From assembly GCF_000172155.1 (NCBI RefSeq), contig NZ_ABIZ01000001.1, positions 3,691,105 through 3,755,104 of the forward strand: a stretch of 64,000 nt of DNA, in the 5' to 3' direction. This document shows, piece after piece, positions 16,953-26,529 of the stretch. Position numbers and translations under genes: made by a program. Source of the DNA: Verrucomicrobium spinosum DSM 4136 = JCM 18804 (lineage in GTDB: Bacteria > Verrucomicrobiota > Verrucomicrobiia > Verrucomicrobiales > Verrucomicrobiaceae). The notes below the pieces were generated by a model. It was not told where the DNA came from. It made no database searches and saw only the letters and a list, made by a program, of their open reading frames with translations. Numbering within the stretch: position 1 is the stretch's first letter; every line of letters begins with the position of its first letter.

Positions 16953-19388
16953 ATGAAAAACTCTCTTCGCCTTGTGGGGGTGGCACTGGTGCTAGCCACC
17001 TCAGCCCCGGCCGTGGTGGCCGCTCTGCCCACATTCACCGGCACTTCTCCCACGGGAGTGCAGCGTGGGGTGGAGACGACCCTGACCATCCGGGGGAGCC
17101 GACTGGCAGACTTTGACGGTCTCATCTTCTATTCACCGGGCTTCGCTCTCAAGTCCGTGGGGAAAGTGGAGAATGGCTCGGTCGAGACCGTCATCACGGT
17201 GGCTCCCGATGTGCCATTGGGCAATCATTTCGTCCGTGTGCGGACTCGTTCTGGCGTGTCCTTTATGCGACAAATCATGGTGGGTCCGTTCGCCAGCGTA
17301 CAGGAGAAGGAGCCCAACAATGAGTTCGAAGCGCCGCAGGATATTGCCCTGAACCAGACGGTGGAAGGTGTGGCCAACACGGAAGATGTGGACTACTACC
17401 GCATCGCGGCCAAAAAGGGTCAGCGCATCAGCCTGGAGATAGAGGCCATGCGTCTTGGGTACATCACCTTTGACCCCTTCATTGCGCTGGTGAACAGTGA
17501 CCGCTTCGAGGTGGCGGTCTCGGATGATACCGTATTGCATCGCCAGGATGGGCACCTCACCTTTGTTGCTCCCGAAGACGGGAACTACACCATCCAGGTC
17601 CGTGAATCTTCCTACCGTGGCAATGGGGATTCCCGCTATCGGTTGCACGTGGGCAGCTTCCGTCGTCCTGAGGTTTGCTATCCCTCGGGTGGCAAGGCGG
17701 GCAGCACGCAAAAGGTGAAATTCATCGAAGCGAACGGCGATGTCACGGAGGAGGATGTCACTCTGCCTGCGGAGTCGTCAGACAAGCACATGGTTTACCT
17801 CAAGGATGACCCGGCACCCTCCGGCAACATCATGCGTGTCAGCCCTTTTGACAGCTACTTGGAAGTGGAGCCCAATGACAAGGAGGCCAACCGCACCAAC
17901 CTTGAGGCCCCATGTGCCTTGAACGGGATCATTGAGAAGCCTGGAGATGAGGATCGTTTCTGGGTGAACTTGAAGAAGGGGATGAAGGTGGACTTCTTCG
18001 CCTACGCCCAGTCGCTTGGATCCCCCCTGGATCCGGTCCTGGTGCTGACGAATGAGAAAGGAAACCAGATCGGCGCGGCAGATGATGGTGGCACGAAGCG
18101 CCGTCTGGACTGCAAACTCTCCGTGACGGCTCCTGCGGACGGTGCCTATTGCGTGATCATTCGCGATCACCTGCAGCGTGGTGGTCCGACGTATGTGTAC
18201 CGGGTGGAAGCTGTGGCCTCCGTGCCGCTGGTGACGTTCGCTTCGCCAAACTTCGGGGTGAATGACAGCCACAAGCGCCAGTTCATCGCAGTGCCGCGCG
18301 GCAATCGCTATGCCACCATGGTGAATGTGACCCGCAACAATGCCTCGGGCGACATGACGTTTGAAGCTCCGAACCTCCCTCCAGGGGTCAAGCTGGTGTC
18401 CACGAACATGCCGGGCAATCAGACCAGCATCCCGTTGCTCTTTGAGGCAACGGCAGACGCCCCGCTCGGTGGCGCGGCGGTGCCCGTCACCCTCAAGCCA
18501 ACGGATCCCGCCCAGAAGGTGGAGGGTAGAATGGCCCAAGAGTTTGATATGGTGCGAAGTGGCAACACGATTTACTACACGGAGCAGGTGGACCAGCTTC
18601 CGGTGGCCGTGGTGGAAGAGGTGCCCTATACCCTCGATCTGATCAAGCCGACAACGCCCCTCGTGCCCAATGGGCTCCTGTCTTTAAAGGTGGTGGCCAA
18701 GCGCAAAGAAGGATTCAAGGCAGCCATTCGGGTGCTTATGCTGTGGCGTCCCAACGGGATCAACTCGCAGGGCGAGATCGACATTCCGGAGGGCCAGGAC
18801 GAAGGGACATTCACGCTGGACTCCACGGGGAACGTTTCTCCGGGCACTTACAACCTGACCGTGCTGGGTGAGGCTGAAGGTGGCAATGGGACCATCTATG
18901 CAGCCTCACCGTTCTGCGAAGTGACCGTGGTCCCGGCCTATTTGTCCGGCAGCATGCAACTCACCGCGGTGGAGCAGGGGAAAGAGGGCGAGTTCCTTTG
19001 CAAGCTGGAGCATGCGCTGCCGTTTGACGGGGAAGCTTCAGCGAAGATTTATGGCATCCCGGATTCCGTGGAGGTCGAGACCTTGAAGTTCAACAAGGAC
19101 GCGAAGGAGCTGACGTTCAAGATCAAGACGACAGACAAATCCCCGGTGGGCAAGCATGCCAACCTCTTTTGCCAGGTGGACGTGCCGGTGCAGGGGGGGG
19201 TGGCAGTGCATCGCATCGCGGGTGGGACGACTCTCCGTGTGGATGCGCCCCGAAAAGCTCCGGCGGCTCCAGCCCAACCGGCCGCCCAAGTGGCTGCGGC
19301 CAAACCCGCCACCCCGGCTGCAACTGACGCGCCGAAGAAACAGCTTAGCCGTCTGGAACAGCTCCGCCAGGAGGCTGCTGCCAAGTAG
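16953..19388 (+). CDS. Exported PPC-domain protein with IPT/TIG-like N-terminus
   Basis: The 811-residue protein has a signal peptide (MKNSLRLVGVALVLATSAPAVVA). An IPT/TIG-like Ig domain follows (~25-110, FTGTSPTGVQRGVETTLTIRG), then two bacterial pre-peptidase C-terminal (PPC) domains, each opened by an acidic EPN motif (EKEPNNEFEAPQDI ~119, EVEPNDKEANRTN ~304) with VDYYRIAAKKGQRISLEIEA and DEDRFWVNLKKGMKV strands. The remainder is beta-rich, and an Ala/Pro-rich tail ends SRLEQLRQEAAAK. No protease domain is present, so it is probably a binding or scaffold protein of the envelope. Position between the DUF1501 and cytochrome genes is a recurrent arrangement in these phyla. Confidence 0.88.
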   Translation: MKNSLRLVGVALVLATSAPAVVAALPTFTGTSPTGVQRGVETTLTIRGSRLADFDGLIFYSPGFALKSVGKVENGSVETVITVAPDVPLGNHFVRVRTRSGVSFMRQIMVGPFASVQEKEPNNEFEAPQDIALNQTVEGVANTEDVDYYRIAAKKGQRISLEIEAMRLGYITFDPFIALVNSDRFEVAVSDDTVLHRQDGHLTFVAPEDGNYTIQVRESSYRGNGDSRYRLHVGSFRRPEVCYPSGGKAGSTQKVKFIEANGDVTEEDVTLPAESSDKHMVYLKDDPAPSGNIMRVSPFDSYLEVEPNDKEANRTNLEAPCALNGIIEKPGDEDRFWVNLKKGMKVDFFAYAQSLGSPLDPVLVLTNEKGNQIGAADDGGTKRRLDCKLSVTAPADGAYCVIIRDHLQRGGPTYVYRVEAVASVPLVTFASPNFGVNDSHKRQFIAVPRGNRYATMVNVTRNNASGDMTFEAPNLPPGVKLVSTNMPGNQTSIPLLFEATADAPLGGAAVPVTLKPTDPAQKVEGRMAQEFDMVRSGNTIYYTEQVDQLPVAVVEEVPYTLDLIKPTTPLVPNGLLSLKVVAKRKEGFKAAIRVLMLWRPNGINSQGEIDIPEGQDEGTFTLDSTGNVSPGTYNLTVLGEAEGGNGTIYAASPFCEVTVVPAYLSGSMQLTAVEQGKEGEFLCKLEHALPFDGEASAKIYGIPDSVEVETLKFNKDAKELTFKIKTTDKSPVGKHANLFCQVDVPVQGGVAVHRIAGGTTLRVDAPRKAPAAPAQPAAQVAAAKPATPAATDAPKKQLSRLEQLRQEAAAK

Positions 19389-19468
19389 CCCGGTTCTCAC
19401 CGCGCCCCCTATTCCAGTCCATTTCGCAACGACTCACACTCAAGATCCCCAGGACAGTGTATCCCACC

Positions 19469-22288
19469 ATGAAGACTTCATCTCTCACCTCCAAAGCCCT
19501 TCTGGGCATCGGATTGTGTTTCGCGACGGGACTCGTCCGGGCGGAGCAGTCCGGACCGGTGGATTTCGTGCGGGACATCCAGCCGCTGCTTGAATCCAAG
19601 TGCGTTGAGTGTCACAACCCCTCCAAGGCCAAGGGCAAGCTGCTCATGGACTCGGGAGAGGGCCTGCTGAAGGGTGGCGAGGGCGGGGCTGCCGTGGTGC
19701 CTGGCGCACCGGAGAAAAGCTCCATCTACAGCCGCGTGGTGCTGCCTCATGATCACGATGATATCATGCCGCCGAAGGGCGACCCGCTCACCGCAGAGCA
19801 GGCAGATGTGGTGAAGCGCTGGATCGCAGATGGGGCCAAGTGGCCTCAGGGGCTGGTGATCAAGCACAAGACTGAGGAAGAGCTGAAGGCCCTTGCGCGG
19901 TTAAAGGAAAAACTCAACAAGCTGGAAAGCATTGAGATTCTGCCCGGGGCATTGACGCTCGAGACTCAGCGCGACAGCCAGCGTGTGCTCGTGTTCGCAC
20001 GGTTCAATGACGGCACCACCAAGGATGTCACGGAGCTTGCCGAGCTCAAGGTCGCCAACGCTCAGGTGGCCTCGATTAACGGCGTGCATCTCAAGCCAGG
20101 TCAGGATGGGGCTACGGAGCTTTCTGCCTCGTTTAGCGGCAAGACGGCCACTGCGGCGGTGAAGGTGGCCAGTGCTACCAAGGACCGTGAAATCTCCTTC
20201 CGCCTTGATGTGATGCCCGTCTTCCTGAAGGCGGGTTGCAATACGGGCGGCTGCCATGGCTCCGCACGCGGCAAGGACGGCTTCCGACTGTCCCTCTTTG
20301 GCTTTGACCCGGCTGGCGACTATGACCGCGTCACACGTGAAATGAGCGGACGTCGCATCAATCTGGCCATTCCGGAAGACAGCACCTTGATTGAAAAAGC
20401 GCTGGGGGAAGTGCCGCACTCCGGCAACGCCTGCTTTGACAAAGACAGCCACCTGAACAAGACGCTGATCGAATGGATCAGCAAAGGCGTGCCGAACGAT
20501 CCTCCGGACGTGGCGCATGTCACTGGCATTGAGATTTATCCCAAACAGGCGGTCCTTGAAGGGAAGGGGGAGAAGCAGCAGGTCTCTGTGCGTGCCACTT
20601 ACTCCGACGGCACCGATCGCGATGTGACCAATCTTGTGGTCTTCATGTCCAACAATGATCCGAGTGCGAGCGTGGACAAAGAGGGGCGCGTGACCTCCCA
20701 TGATCGTGGTGAGGCGTTCATCCTTGCCCGCTTCGACGTGTACTCTGTGGTGTCCCAGTTCATCGTCATTCCGGAAGGATTGAAGTATGAACGGCCGAAG
20801 CTGGTGGAAGCCAACTACATTGACACCCTCGTCAATGAGAAGTTGCACAAGCTGCGCATCCTCCCTTCCGGCATCTGTTCGGACCAGGAGTTCCTGCGCC
20901 GGGTCTCCCTGGATGTGGTGGGCGTTCTGCCCAGTGCCCAGGAAGTGAGAGAGTTCGTGGCGGATGCCAATCCCAAGAAGCGTGAGGCTCTGGTGGACAA
21001 GCTGCTCCAGCGGAAGGAGTTCACCGAAATGTGGGTGATGAAGTGGTCTGAACTGATGCAGATCCGTAGCACGGAGAACAACCAGGGAGCGTACTACAAG
21101 AACGTCCTGCTGTACTACAACTGGCTTGCGGACCGCATTGGCAAGAACGTGCCGATGAATGAGATCGTGGCAGAGTTGATCGCCTCCCAGGGGGGCACCA
21201 TCAACAATCCGCCAACAAACTACTTCCAGATCGAGCGCGAGACACTGAAGGTGACGGAGAATGTGGCGCAGGTGTTTATGGGCATGCGTATTCAGTGTGC
21301 CCAGTGTCATAATCATCCGTTCGACCGCTGGACGATGAACGACTACTACGGGTTCATGGCCTTCTTCACCCAGATCGGGCGCAAGCAGACGGATGATCCG
21401 CGGGAGACAATCGTATTTAACAGCAAGGGTGGGGAGTCCCGCCACCCGCTGACCAAGGCGGCCATGAAGCCCAAGTTCTTGGGTGGCGACGAGCCCACCC
21501 TACAGCCTGGTGAAGACCGCCGTGCGGTGCTGGCCAAGTGGCTGGCCTCACCGGAGAATCCCTTCTTCGCCCGTAACTTGGCGAATATCACTTGGGCACA
21601 CTTCTTTGGCGTGGGGATCATCGATCCCGTGGACGACGTCCGCATCAGCAACCCTGCTTCCAACCCCGAGTTGCTGGATTCGCTGGGCAAAAAGCTCACG
21701 GAATACAATTACGACTTCAAGCGTCTGGTTCGTGACATCTGCAACTCCATGACCTATCAGCGGGCCACCCAGGTCAATGAGAGCAATGAGAGTGACAAGC
21801 GCAACTTTGCCCACGCTCTGGTGCGACGCATGCGTGCCGAGGTCTTGGCAGACGCCGTCTCCTCTGTGACCAATACTCCCACGAAGTATCAAGGTTTGCC
21901 CCTTGGTGCCCGTGCCGTGCAGATTGCCGATGGTTCAGTGTCGAACTACTTCCTCACCACCTTTGGTCGTGCCAGCCGTGAGACGGTGTGCTCTTGCGAG
22001 GTGAAGATGGACCCGACGCTGTCGCAGGCGCTGCACTTCATGAATGGCGATGCCGCCCATGAAAACATCAAACGCGGCAAGGTCGTTGCAACACTGGTCA
22101 ACGAGAAGAAGCCAGATCAAGAGATCATCCAAGAGCTCTATCTGCGCACCTTTGGTCGTGAGCCTTTGCCCAAAGAGTCAGAAGTCGTACTCAAGCAGAT
22201 TGCTGAATCCGGCGAGCCCCGTCAGGTGGTGCTGGAAGACCTCTTCTGGGCGCTGCTCAACTCCAAGGAGTTTTACTTCAATCATTAG
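19469..22288 (+). CDS. c-type cytochrome PSCyt1 / Ig-like / DUF1549 / DUF1553 protein
   Basis: The 939-residue protein has a signal peptide (to ~A25), a PSCyt1 haem domain with CVECH (45-49) and the distal IMPPKG segment, then a second cytochrome-like region with CNTGGCHG (~256), an Ig-like BIG2-type domain (~345-430), DUF1549 starting at YIDTLVNEKLHKLRI (~448) and containing CAQCHNHPFD (~610), and DUF1553 (~670-935, LAKWLASPENPFFARN). The CxxCH motifs imply covalent haem in the periplasm. An ATG four codons after the first possible start is chosen for its signal peptide. Redox function is a family-based inference. Confidence 0.93.
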   Translation: MKTSSLTSKALLGIGLCFATGLVRAEQSGPVDFVRDIQPLLESKCVECHNPSKAKGKLLMDSGEGLLKGGEGGAAVVPGAPEKSSIYSRVVLPHDHDDIMPPKGDPLTAEQADVVKRWIADGAKWPQGLVIKHKTEEELKALARLKEKLNKLESIEILPGALTLETQRDSQRVLVFARFNDGTTKDVTELAELKVANAQVASINGVHLKPGQDGATELSASFSGKTATAAVKVASATKDREISFRLDVMPVFLKAGCNTGGCHGSARGKDGFRLSLFGFDPAGDYDRVTREMSGRRINLAIPEDSTLIEKALGEVPHSGNACFDKDSHLNKTLIEWISKGVPNDPPDVAHVTGIEIYPKQAVLEGKGEKQQVSVRATYSDGTDRDVTNLVVFMSNNDPSASVDKEGRVTSHDRGEAFILARFDVYSVVSQFIVIPEGLKYERPKLVEANYIDTLVNEKLHKLRILPSGICSDQEFLRRVSLDVVGVLPSAQEVREFVADANPKKREALVDKLLQRKEFTEMWVMKWSELMQIRSTENNQGAYYKNVLLYYNWLADRIGKNVPMNEIVAELIASQGGTINNPPTNYFQIERETLKVTENVAQVFMGMRIQCAQCHNHPFDRWTMNDYYGFMAFFTQIGRKQTDDPRETIVFNSKGGESRHPLTKAAMKPKFLGGDEPTLQPGEDRRAVLAKWLASPENPFFARNLANITWAHFFGVGIIDPVDDVRISNPASNPELLDSLGKKLTEYNYDFKRLVRDICNSMTYQRATQVNESNESDKRNFAHALVRRMRAEVLADAVSSVTNTPTKYQGLPLGARAVQIADGSVSNYFLTTFGRASRETVCSCEVKMDPTLSQALHFMNGDAAHENIKRGKVVATLVNEKKPDQEIIQELYLRTFGREPLPKESEVVLKQIAESGEPRQVVLEDLFWALLNSKEFYFNH

Positions 22289-22467
22289 TCGGCCTCGGTC
22301 GCCCCGCCTTGGTCTTCTTTCGGTCACCCTTCAACGGGGAGGCCGGGAAGGAGGTGGGGCATATGTGCCACAGCCGTGCGTGACTCAGTAGAAAGAGAGG
22401 GGGCAGATAGCTCCGCCGCCCTTTCTCCGTATTCATTTAGATCCTGTCAGATCGTCCATCCGAAGCC

Positions 22468-25400
22468 ATGACTCATCATCATCGTACTCTTTTCCTCCTC
22501 CCGTTTGCCACCGCCTGCGGACTGGCGACCCAGGCTGCTGCCCAGGAGAAGGTCACCTACAATGACCACGTGCGTCCGCTTCTGGAGAACAAGTGTTTCT
22601 CCTGCCACAACCCGGACAAGAAGAAAGGGGACCTGGATCTCACGAGCTTTGCTGCGACGATGACGGGTGGGGGCGGTGGCCCTGTGGTGAACCCGGGCGA
22701 TGCTGAGGGTAGCAAGCTGGTCAGCACGACCAAGAAAACGGCAGAACCGTTCATGCCGCCAGAAGGTGCTCCCCTGAGTGCCGCAGAAATTGAAGTGCTC
22801 AGCAAGTGGGTCAATGGCGGGGTCTTGGAGACCGCATCCAGCATTGCCAAAAAGGGCGCGCCCAAGAGCAACCTTTCCATGGTGGTGGCCAAGGCAGGCA
22901 AACCGGAAGGCCCCCTGCCCATGCCGGAAAACGTGCTGCTGGAGCCGGTGGCCACGGCACCGCGGACGACCGCGATCACCGCGATGGCGGCCAATCCCTG
23001 GTCGCCCCTTGTGGCCATCAGCGGCCTGAAACAGGCTCTGGTGTATGATACCAACACGCAAGTGCTCGCTGGTGTGTATCCCTACCCGGAAGGTTACATC
23101 CGCTCCCTGAAGTTTAGCCAGAACGGTGCGCTCCTCATTGCCGGCGGCGGGCGTGGGGGCAAGATGGGCAACGCGGTCGTGTGGGATGTGAAGACGGGCA
23201 AACGCGTGGCCGAAGCGGGCAAGGAATTTGATGCCGTGATGAGCGCGGACATCAGCGCCAATCAATCGATGATCGCGATCGGCAGCCCGTCAAAGAAGGT
23301 GAAAGTCTTCAATACCTCAACGGGTGAAGAACTCTATGTAAACAAGAAGCACACCGAATGGGTGCTTGCGGTGGGCTTCAGCCCGGATGGCATTCTCCTG
23401 GCCAGCGGTGATCGCAATGGCAATGTCATGGTGACAGAGGCGGCGACGGGGGGAGAGTTCTACCAGCTGGACGGGCACAAGGCAGCCTGTACCGGGGTCG
23501 CCTGGCGGACAGACTCCAACGTGCTCGCCTCCAGCGGAGAGGACGGCAAGATCAACACCTATGAGATGGAGAACGGCAAGCTCGTGAAGAGCTGGGACGC
23601 CCACGCGGGCGGGGTGCTGGCTGTGGCTTTCTCCCCGGATGGCTCCATAGTTTCCTCGGGCCGCGATGGCCTGATCAAGGTCTGGGACATCAACGGGACC
23701 AGAAAAGGGGAGTCGAAGAAGCAGGCTGACATCGTGACCGAAGTCGCAGGCTTGTTCGACAGCAAAACCGTTGTCTCAGGTGACTGGAAGGGCGACGTGC
23801 GCCTGTGGAGTGCGGACAAGTTCGAAGAAAAAGGTGTGCTTTCCAGCAATCCTCCGCCCATCGCGCAGCGCATCGTGGAGAGTGAGCGTTACGCCACCGA
23901 ACTGGTGGCCAAGGTGCCCGCAGCGGAAGGTGCCGTGAAGCGGGCCGAGGAGGCCGTGAAGGCGAAGGAGGCCCAGATTGCCGGGCTTCGTAAACAGGTG
24001 GAGGACACGGGTGCCCTGCGCAACCAGCTTGATGGTGAGATCAAAAACTACCCCAACACGCTGGCAAGTCTGGAGAAAGCGGTGAAGGAGGCGCAGGCCA
24101 AACGGCAGGCCCAAGCAGACCTGATCAAAAAGCACGAGCAACTAGTGTCCCAGAAAAAAGAGCTGGAAGGACAGCTGGCCAAGCTCAATGAGGACAAGGC
24201 AAAGCTCACGGCACCCGAGCAGGCGCCCCAGGTGGCGGAGCTCGACAAGAAGATCACCGAGGCAACTGGAAAGCTTGACGGCGTGAAGAAAGAAACCGCC
24301 GCGGGTCCTCAGCCTCTGGCGGACTTCGACAAGGCGGTCAAGGCGGCGCAAGATCAAGTCGCAGCCCTGAATAATGGCAAACCTGCCAAACTGAAAGCCT
24401 TCGAGGACGCAAAGAAAGCCCTCGAAACGCTGCCCAAATCCATTGCTGAAGCTGAGAAGCAATTGGGGGAATCGCGGGCGGCAGTTGGTGGCGTGCAGGA
24501 AAAACTTAAAGCCTTGCGCGATCAGTTGGCGGTGTATCAGAAGCTGCCTTCCATGCTGAGGGCCGCTCAGTTTAACGTGAACGTGCTTGCTGAACGCGAA
24601 AAGCTTGAGAAGATGGAGGCCGACTTTGTCGGCTACCAGGAGGCACTCAAGGAGAGCGAGGCTGCCAAGGTCGCGGCTGCGGAACGGATCCAGTTGAGCA
24701 AGAAGTCGATTGCTGAAGCGACTGCGGCCTTGCCAGGTGTGGAAGCGGTCCTCGCCAAGGTCAGTGGTGAGCTGCCCGGCGCGGAGAAGATTGTGGAGCC
24801 TGCCAAAGCCCAGGAAGCCCAGTTGCTGGGCCAGGTCGAAGAGCAGAAAAAAGCTCAGGGGATGACGGAAGCCGAGCTCAAAGCTTTGGAACAGGAAAAG
24901 GCCAACCGGGTGGCTGCCGCTCAGAAGGCGGTGACTGATATCAACAATCAGATCGCGGTACTGGCCAAACAAAGAACGGAAGTCAATGCCAAGCTGGATG
25001 CTCCAGGCAAAGCAGCCCAAGCCAAGAAGGAGGCCCTGGCAAAGGTGGACGGTGAACTGAGTGCGGCGAAGACGGCGCTTGAGGCAGCGACAAAGGCCGA
25101 GGCCAAGCGCGCTGCTGAGGTCAAAGAAAAGGAAGCTGCCTTGGTGAAAATAAATGAGCGGATCGCTGCAGCCGACAAGGCTGTGCAATTGGCCAAGGTT
25201 GCGAAGGAGGAATCCGGAAAGGCTTTGAGCGCAGCACAAGCTGCTCTGGCAGCCGCGGAGAAAGCCCTGGCTGATGCTCCTGCTGAACAAAAGGCAGGCG
25301 CTCAGAAGCCTTTGGACGACGCCAAAACCGCCGCAGGAGCTGCCCAGAAAAAGGCGGCAGAGGCTTCCACCCAGCTCGCGACGGCAGAGCAGGTCCAGCA

Positions 25401-26019
25401 GGCTGTGAAGGGAGAAGCTGCCACCGCAGCTGGTCCGATCGATGCCATCAAGAAGCTCCTGGCCGAGAGCCAGGGGGCTGTGAAACAATCCAAGGCTCAG
25501 GTGGAGAAGCTCGAAAAAGCTGTTACGCAAGCCAAAGGCGAATTCGAAGCTGCGGAGAAAATCGCTGCACCCTTCCGCAACCAGCAGCAGAACTTGAACA
25601 ACCTGATTGCTGCCCAGCAGAAGACTCTGGCGGAAAAGCAGGCCGTGCCCGGTGAGGCCGACAAGGAACTGGCTGCGAAGTCACAACCTGTGCAAGCGGC
25701 GCTGGCCCAAATCAAATCGACGCTGGATCCCCTGGAAAAGCAGCTTGCAGATGTACGCGCCCGCATTGCTGAGCACATGAAGATTGTGGAGGCCAAGCGT
25801 CTGGAAGTGTCCAAAGCGAATATCGAAGTGGACGGCACCAAAAAGCGTCAGGCTGACGGCCAGAAGACCATTGAGAACTCCATCAAGGAAATCGCCGACA
25901 AGGAAAAAGCTGTGGTGGAGATCAAAGCGGAGCTGGCCAAGCTGGACCCTCAGCTGCCCCCTCAGCGTGAAAAGGTGAAGCAGATGACGGAACAGTACCT
26001 CGCCATGCTGCCGAAGTAG
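22468..26019 (+). CDS. c-type cytochrome - WD40 propeller - long coiled-coil protein
   Basis: This 1183-residue protein has a signal peptide (~1-25), a PSCyt1-type haem domain (CFSCH at 43-47, MPPEG near 94), a WD40 propeller (~140-470) with repeats such as GFSPDGILLASGDRNGNV, AFSPDGSIVSSGRDGLIKVWD and GDWKGDVRLWS, and then ~700 residues of Ala/Lys/Glu/Gln-rich heptad sequence to the end. The coiled coil is long enough to span tens of nanometres. It follows the DUF1549/DUF1553 gene on the same strand with 180 bp between. Haem binding and periplasmic location follow from motifs. The combination suggests a structural scaffold holding a cytochrome and a protein-interaction platform; that part is inference. 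Confidence 0.92.
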   Translation: MTHHHRTLFLLPFATACGLATQAAAQEKVTYNDHVRPLLENKCFSCHNPDKKKGDLDLTSFAATMTGGGGGPVVNPGDAEGSKLVSTTKKTAEPFMPPEGAPLSAAEIEVLSKWVNGGVLETASSIAKKGAPKSNLSMVVAKAGKPEGPLPMPENVLLEPVATAPRTTAITAMAANPWSPLVAISGLKQALVYDTNTQVLAGVYPYPEGYIRSLKFSQNGALLIAGGGRGGKMGNAVVWDVKTGKRVAEAGKEFDAVMSADISANQSMIAIGSPSKKVKVFNTSTGEELYVNKKHTEWVLAVGFSPDGILLASGDRNGNVMVTEAATGGEFYQLDGHKAACTGVAWRTDSNVLASSGEDGKINTYEMENGKLVKSWDAHAGGVLAVAFSPDGSIVSSGRDGLIKVWDINGTRKGESKKQADIVTEVAGLFDSKTVVSGDWKGDVRLWSADKFEEKGVLSSNPPPIAQRIVESERYATELVAKVPAAEGAVKRAEEAVKAKEAQIAGLRKQVEDTGALRNQLDGEIKNYPNTLASLEKAVKEAQAKRQAQADLIKKHEQLVSQKKELEGQLAKLNEDKAKLTAPEQAPQVAELDKKITEATGKLDGVKKETAAGPQPLADFDKAVKAAQDQVAALNNGKPAKLKAFEDAKKALETLPKSIAEAEKQLGESRAAVGGVQEKLKALRDQLAVYQKLPSMLRAAQFNVNVLAEREKLEKMEADFVGYQEALKESEAAKVAAAERIQLSKKSIAEATAALPGVEAVLAKVSGELPGAEKIVEPAKAQEAQLLGQVEEQKKAQGMTEAELKALEQEKANRVAAAQKAVTDINNQIAVLAKQRTEVNAKLDAPGKAAQAKKEALAKVDGELSAAKTALEAATKAEAKRAAEVKEKEAALVKINERIAAADKAVQLAKVAKEESGKALSAAQAALAAAEKALADAPAEQKAGAQKPLDDAKTAAGAAQKKAAEASTQLATAEQVQQAVKGEAATAAGPIDAIKKLLAESQGAVKQSKAQVEKLEKAVTQAKGEFEAAEKIAAPFRNQQQNLNNLIAAQQKTLAEKQAVPGEADKELAAKSQPVQAALAQIKSTLDPLEKQLADVRARIAEHMKIVEAKRLEVSKANIEVDGTKKRQADGQKTIENSIKEIADKEKAVVEIKAELAKLDPQLPPQREKVKQMTEQYLAMLPK

Positions 26020-26058
26020 CCGGAGCGGGCCTCACGGCGTGACTTTCACAATCTGCGT

Positions 26059-26095
26059 CGGACTATTCTTACAGCGTTGCTGCGAGAGTAGTCCG
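26059..26095. repeat. REP-like hairpin
   Basis: CGGACTATTCT (26059-26069) pairs with AGAGTAGTCCG (26085-26095), 10 of 11 positions, with a 15-nt loop. A second imperfect palindrome around 26246-26272 is centred on GAGCGTGACGCTC. The interval 26020-26529 has no convincing gene and consists of such repeats next to the IS. Confidence 0.65.
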
Positions 26096-26529
26096 GCTGC
26101 GGACTTCGGACTAGGAGAGGAGAAGTGGGCTCAAGAATTGGCGGTTTGATCGATTATCTCACTGGGGCGAAGTGTTCATTTCGAAGGGCTTGAGCGGGAG
26201 CTCAGCGGGCGTTTGACCGGGGGAGCGCAGCTGCGCCGACCCACGGCCGGAGTAGGAGCGTGACGCTCTACTCAGGTGACGTGCACCTCCCCCGAATTTG
26301 GGTGCCCATCCTGAATTGGCGTGAGCCCGGCAGGGATTCCTCGTATAGTGCCATTTTTCCCGAGCACGACGGCTCGTGGAGAAGCCCGTCTTGGCGGGAC
26401 TTCAGACAATCAGTATCCCCTTCACAGTCATCCCATAGCCCTGCAAAAGCAGCGCCAGAGGCTTGAGTTGGTGATGTTTTGAAGTGCCTTTTGCGAAAGT
26501 GATTTCTCAAACGGGGCGGTCCTGCTCCG

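Noticed and set aside
19901-21445. Long minus-strand ORF opposite the DUF1549/DUF1553 gene
   Set aside because: His/Arg-rich shadow frame without motifs; the plus strand carries the conserved domains.
24142-25530. Leu/Ser-rich minus-strand ORF of 462 codons
   Set aside because: It is the complement of the Ala/Lys/Glu coiled-coil coding sequence and mimics a membrane protein only through that composition.
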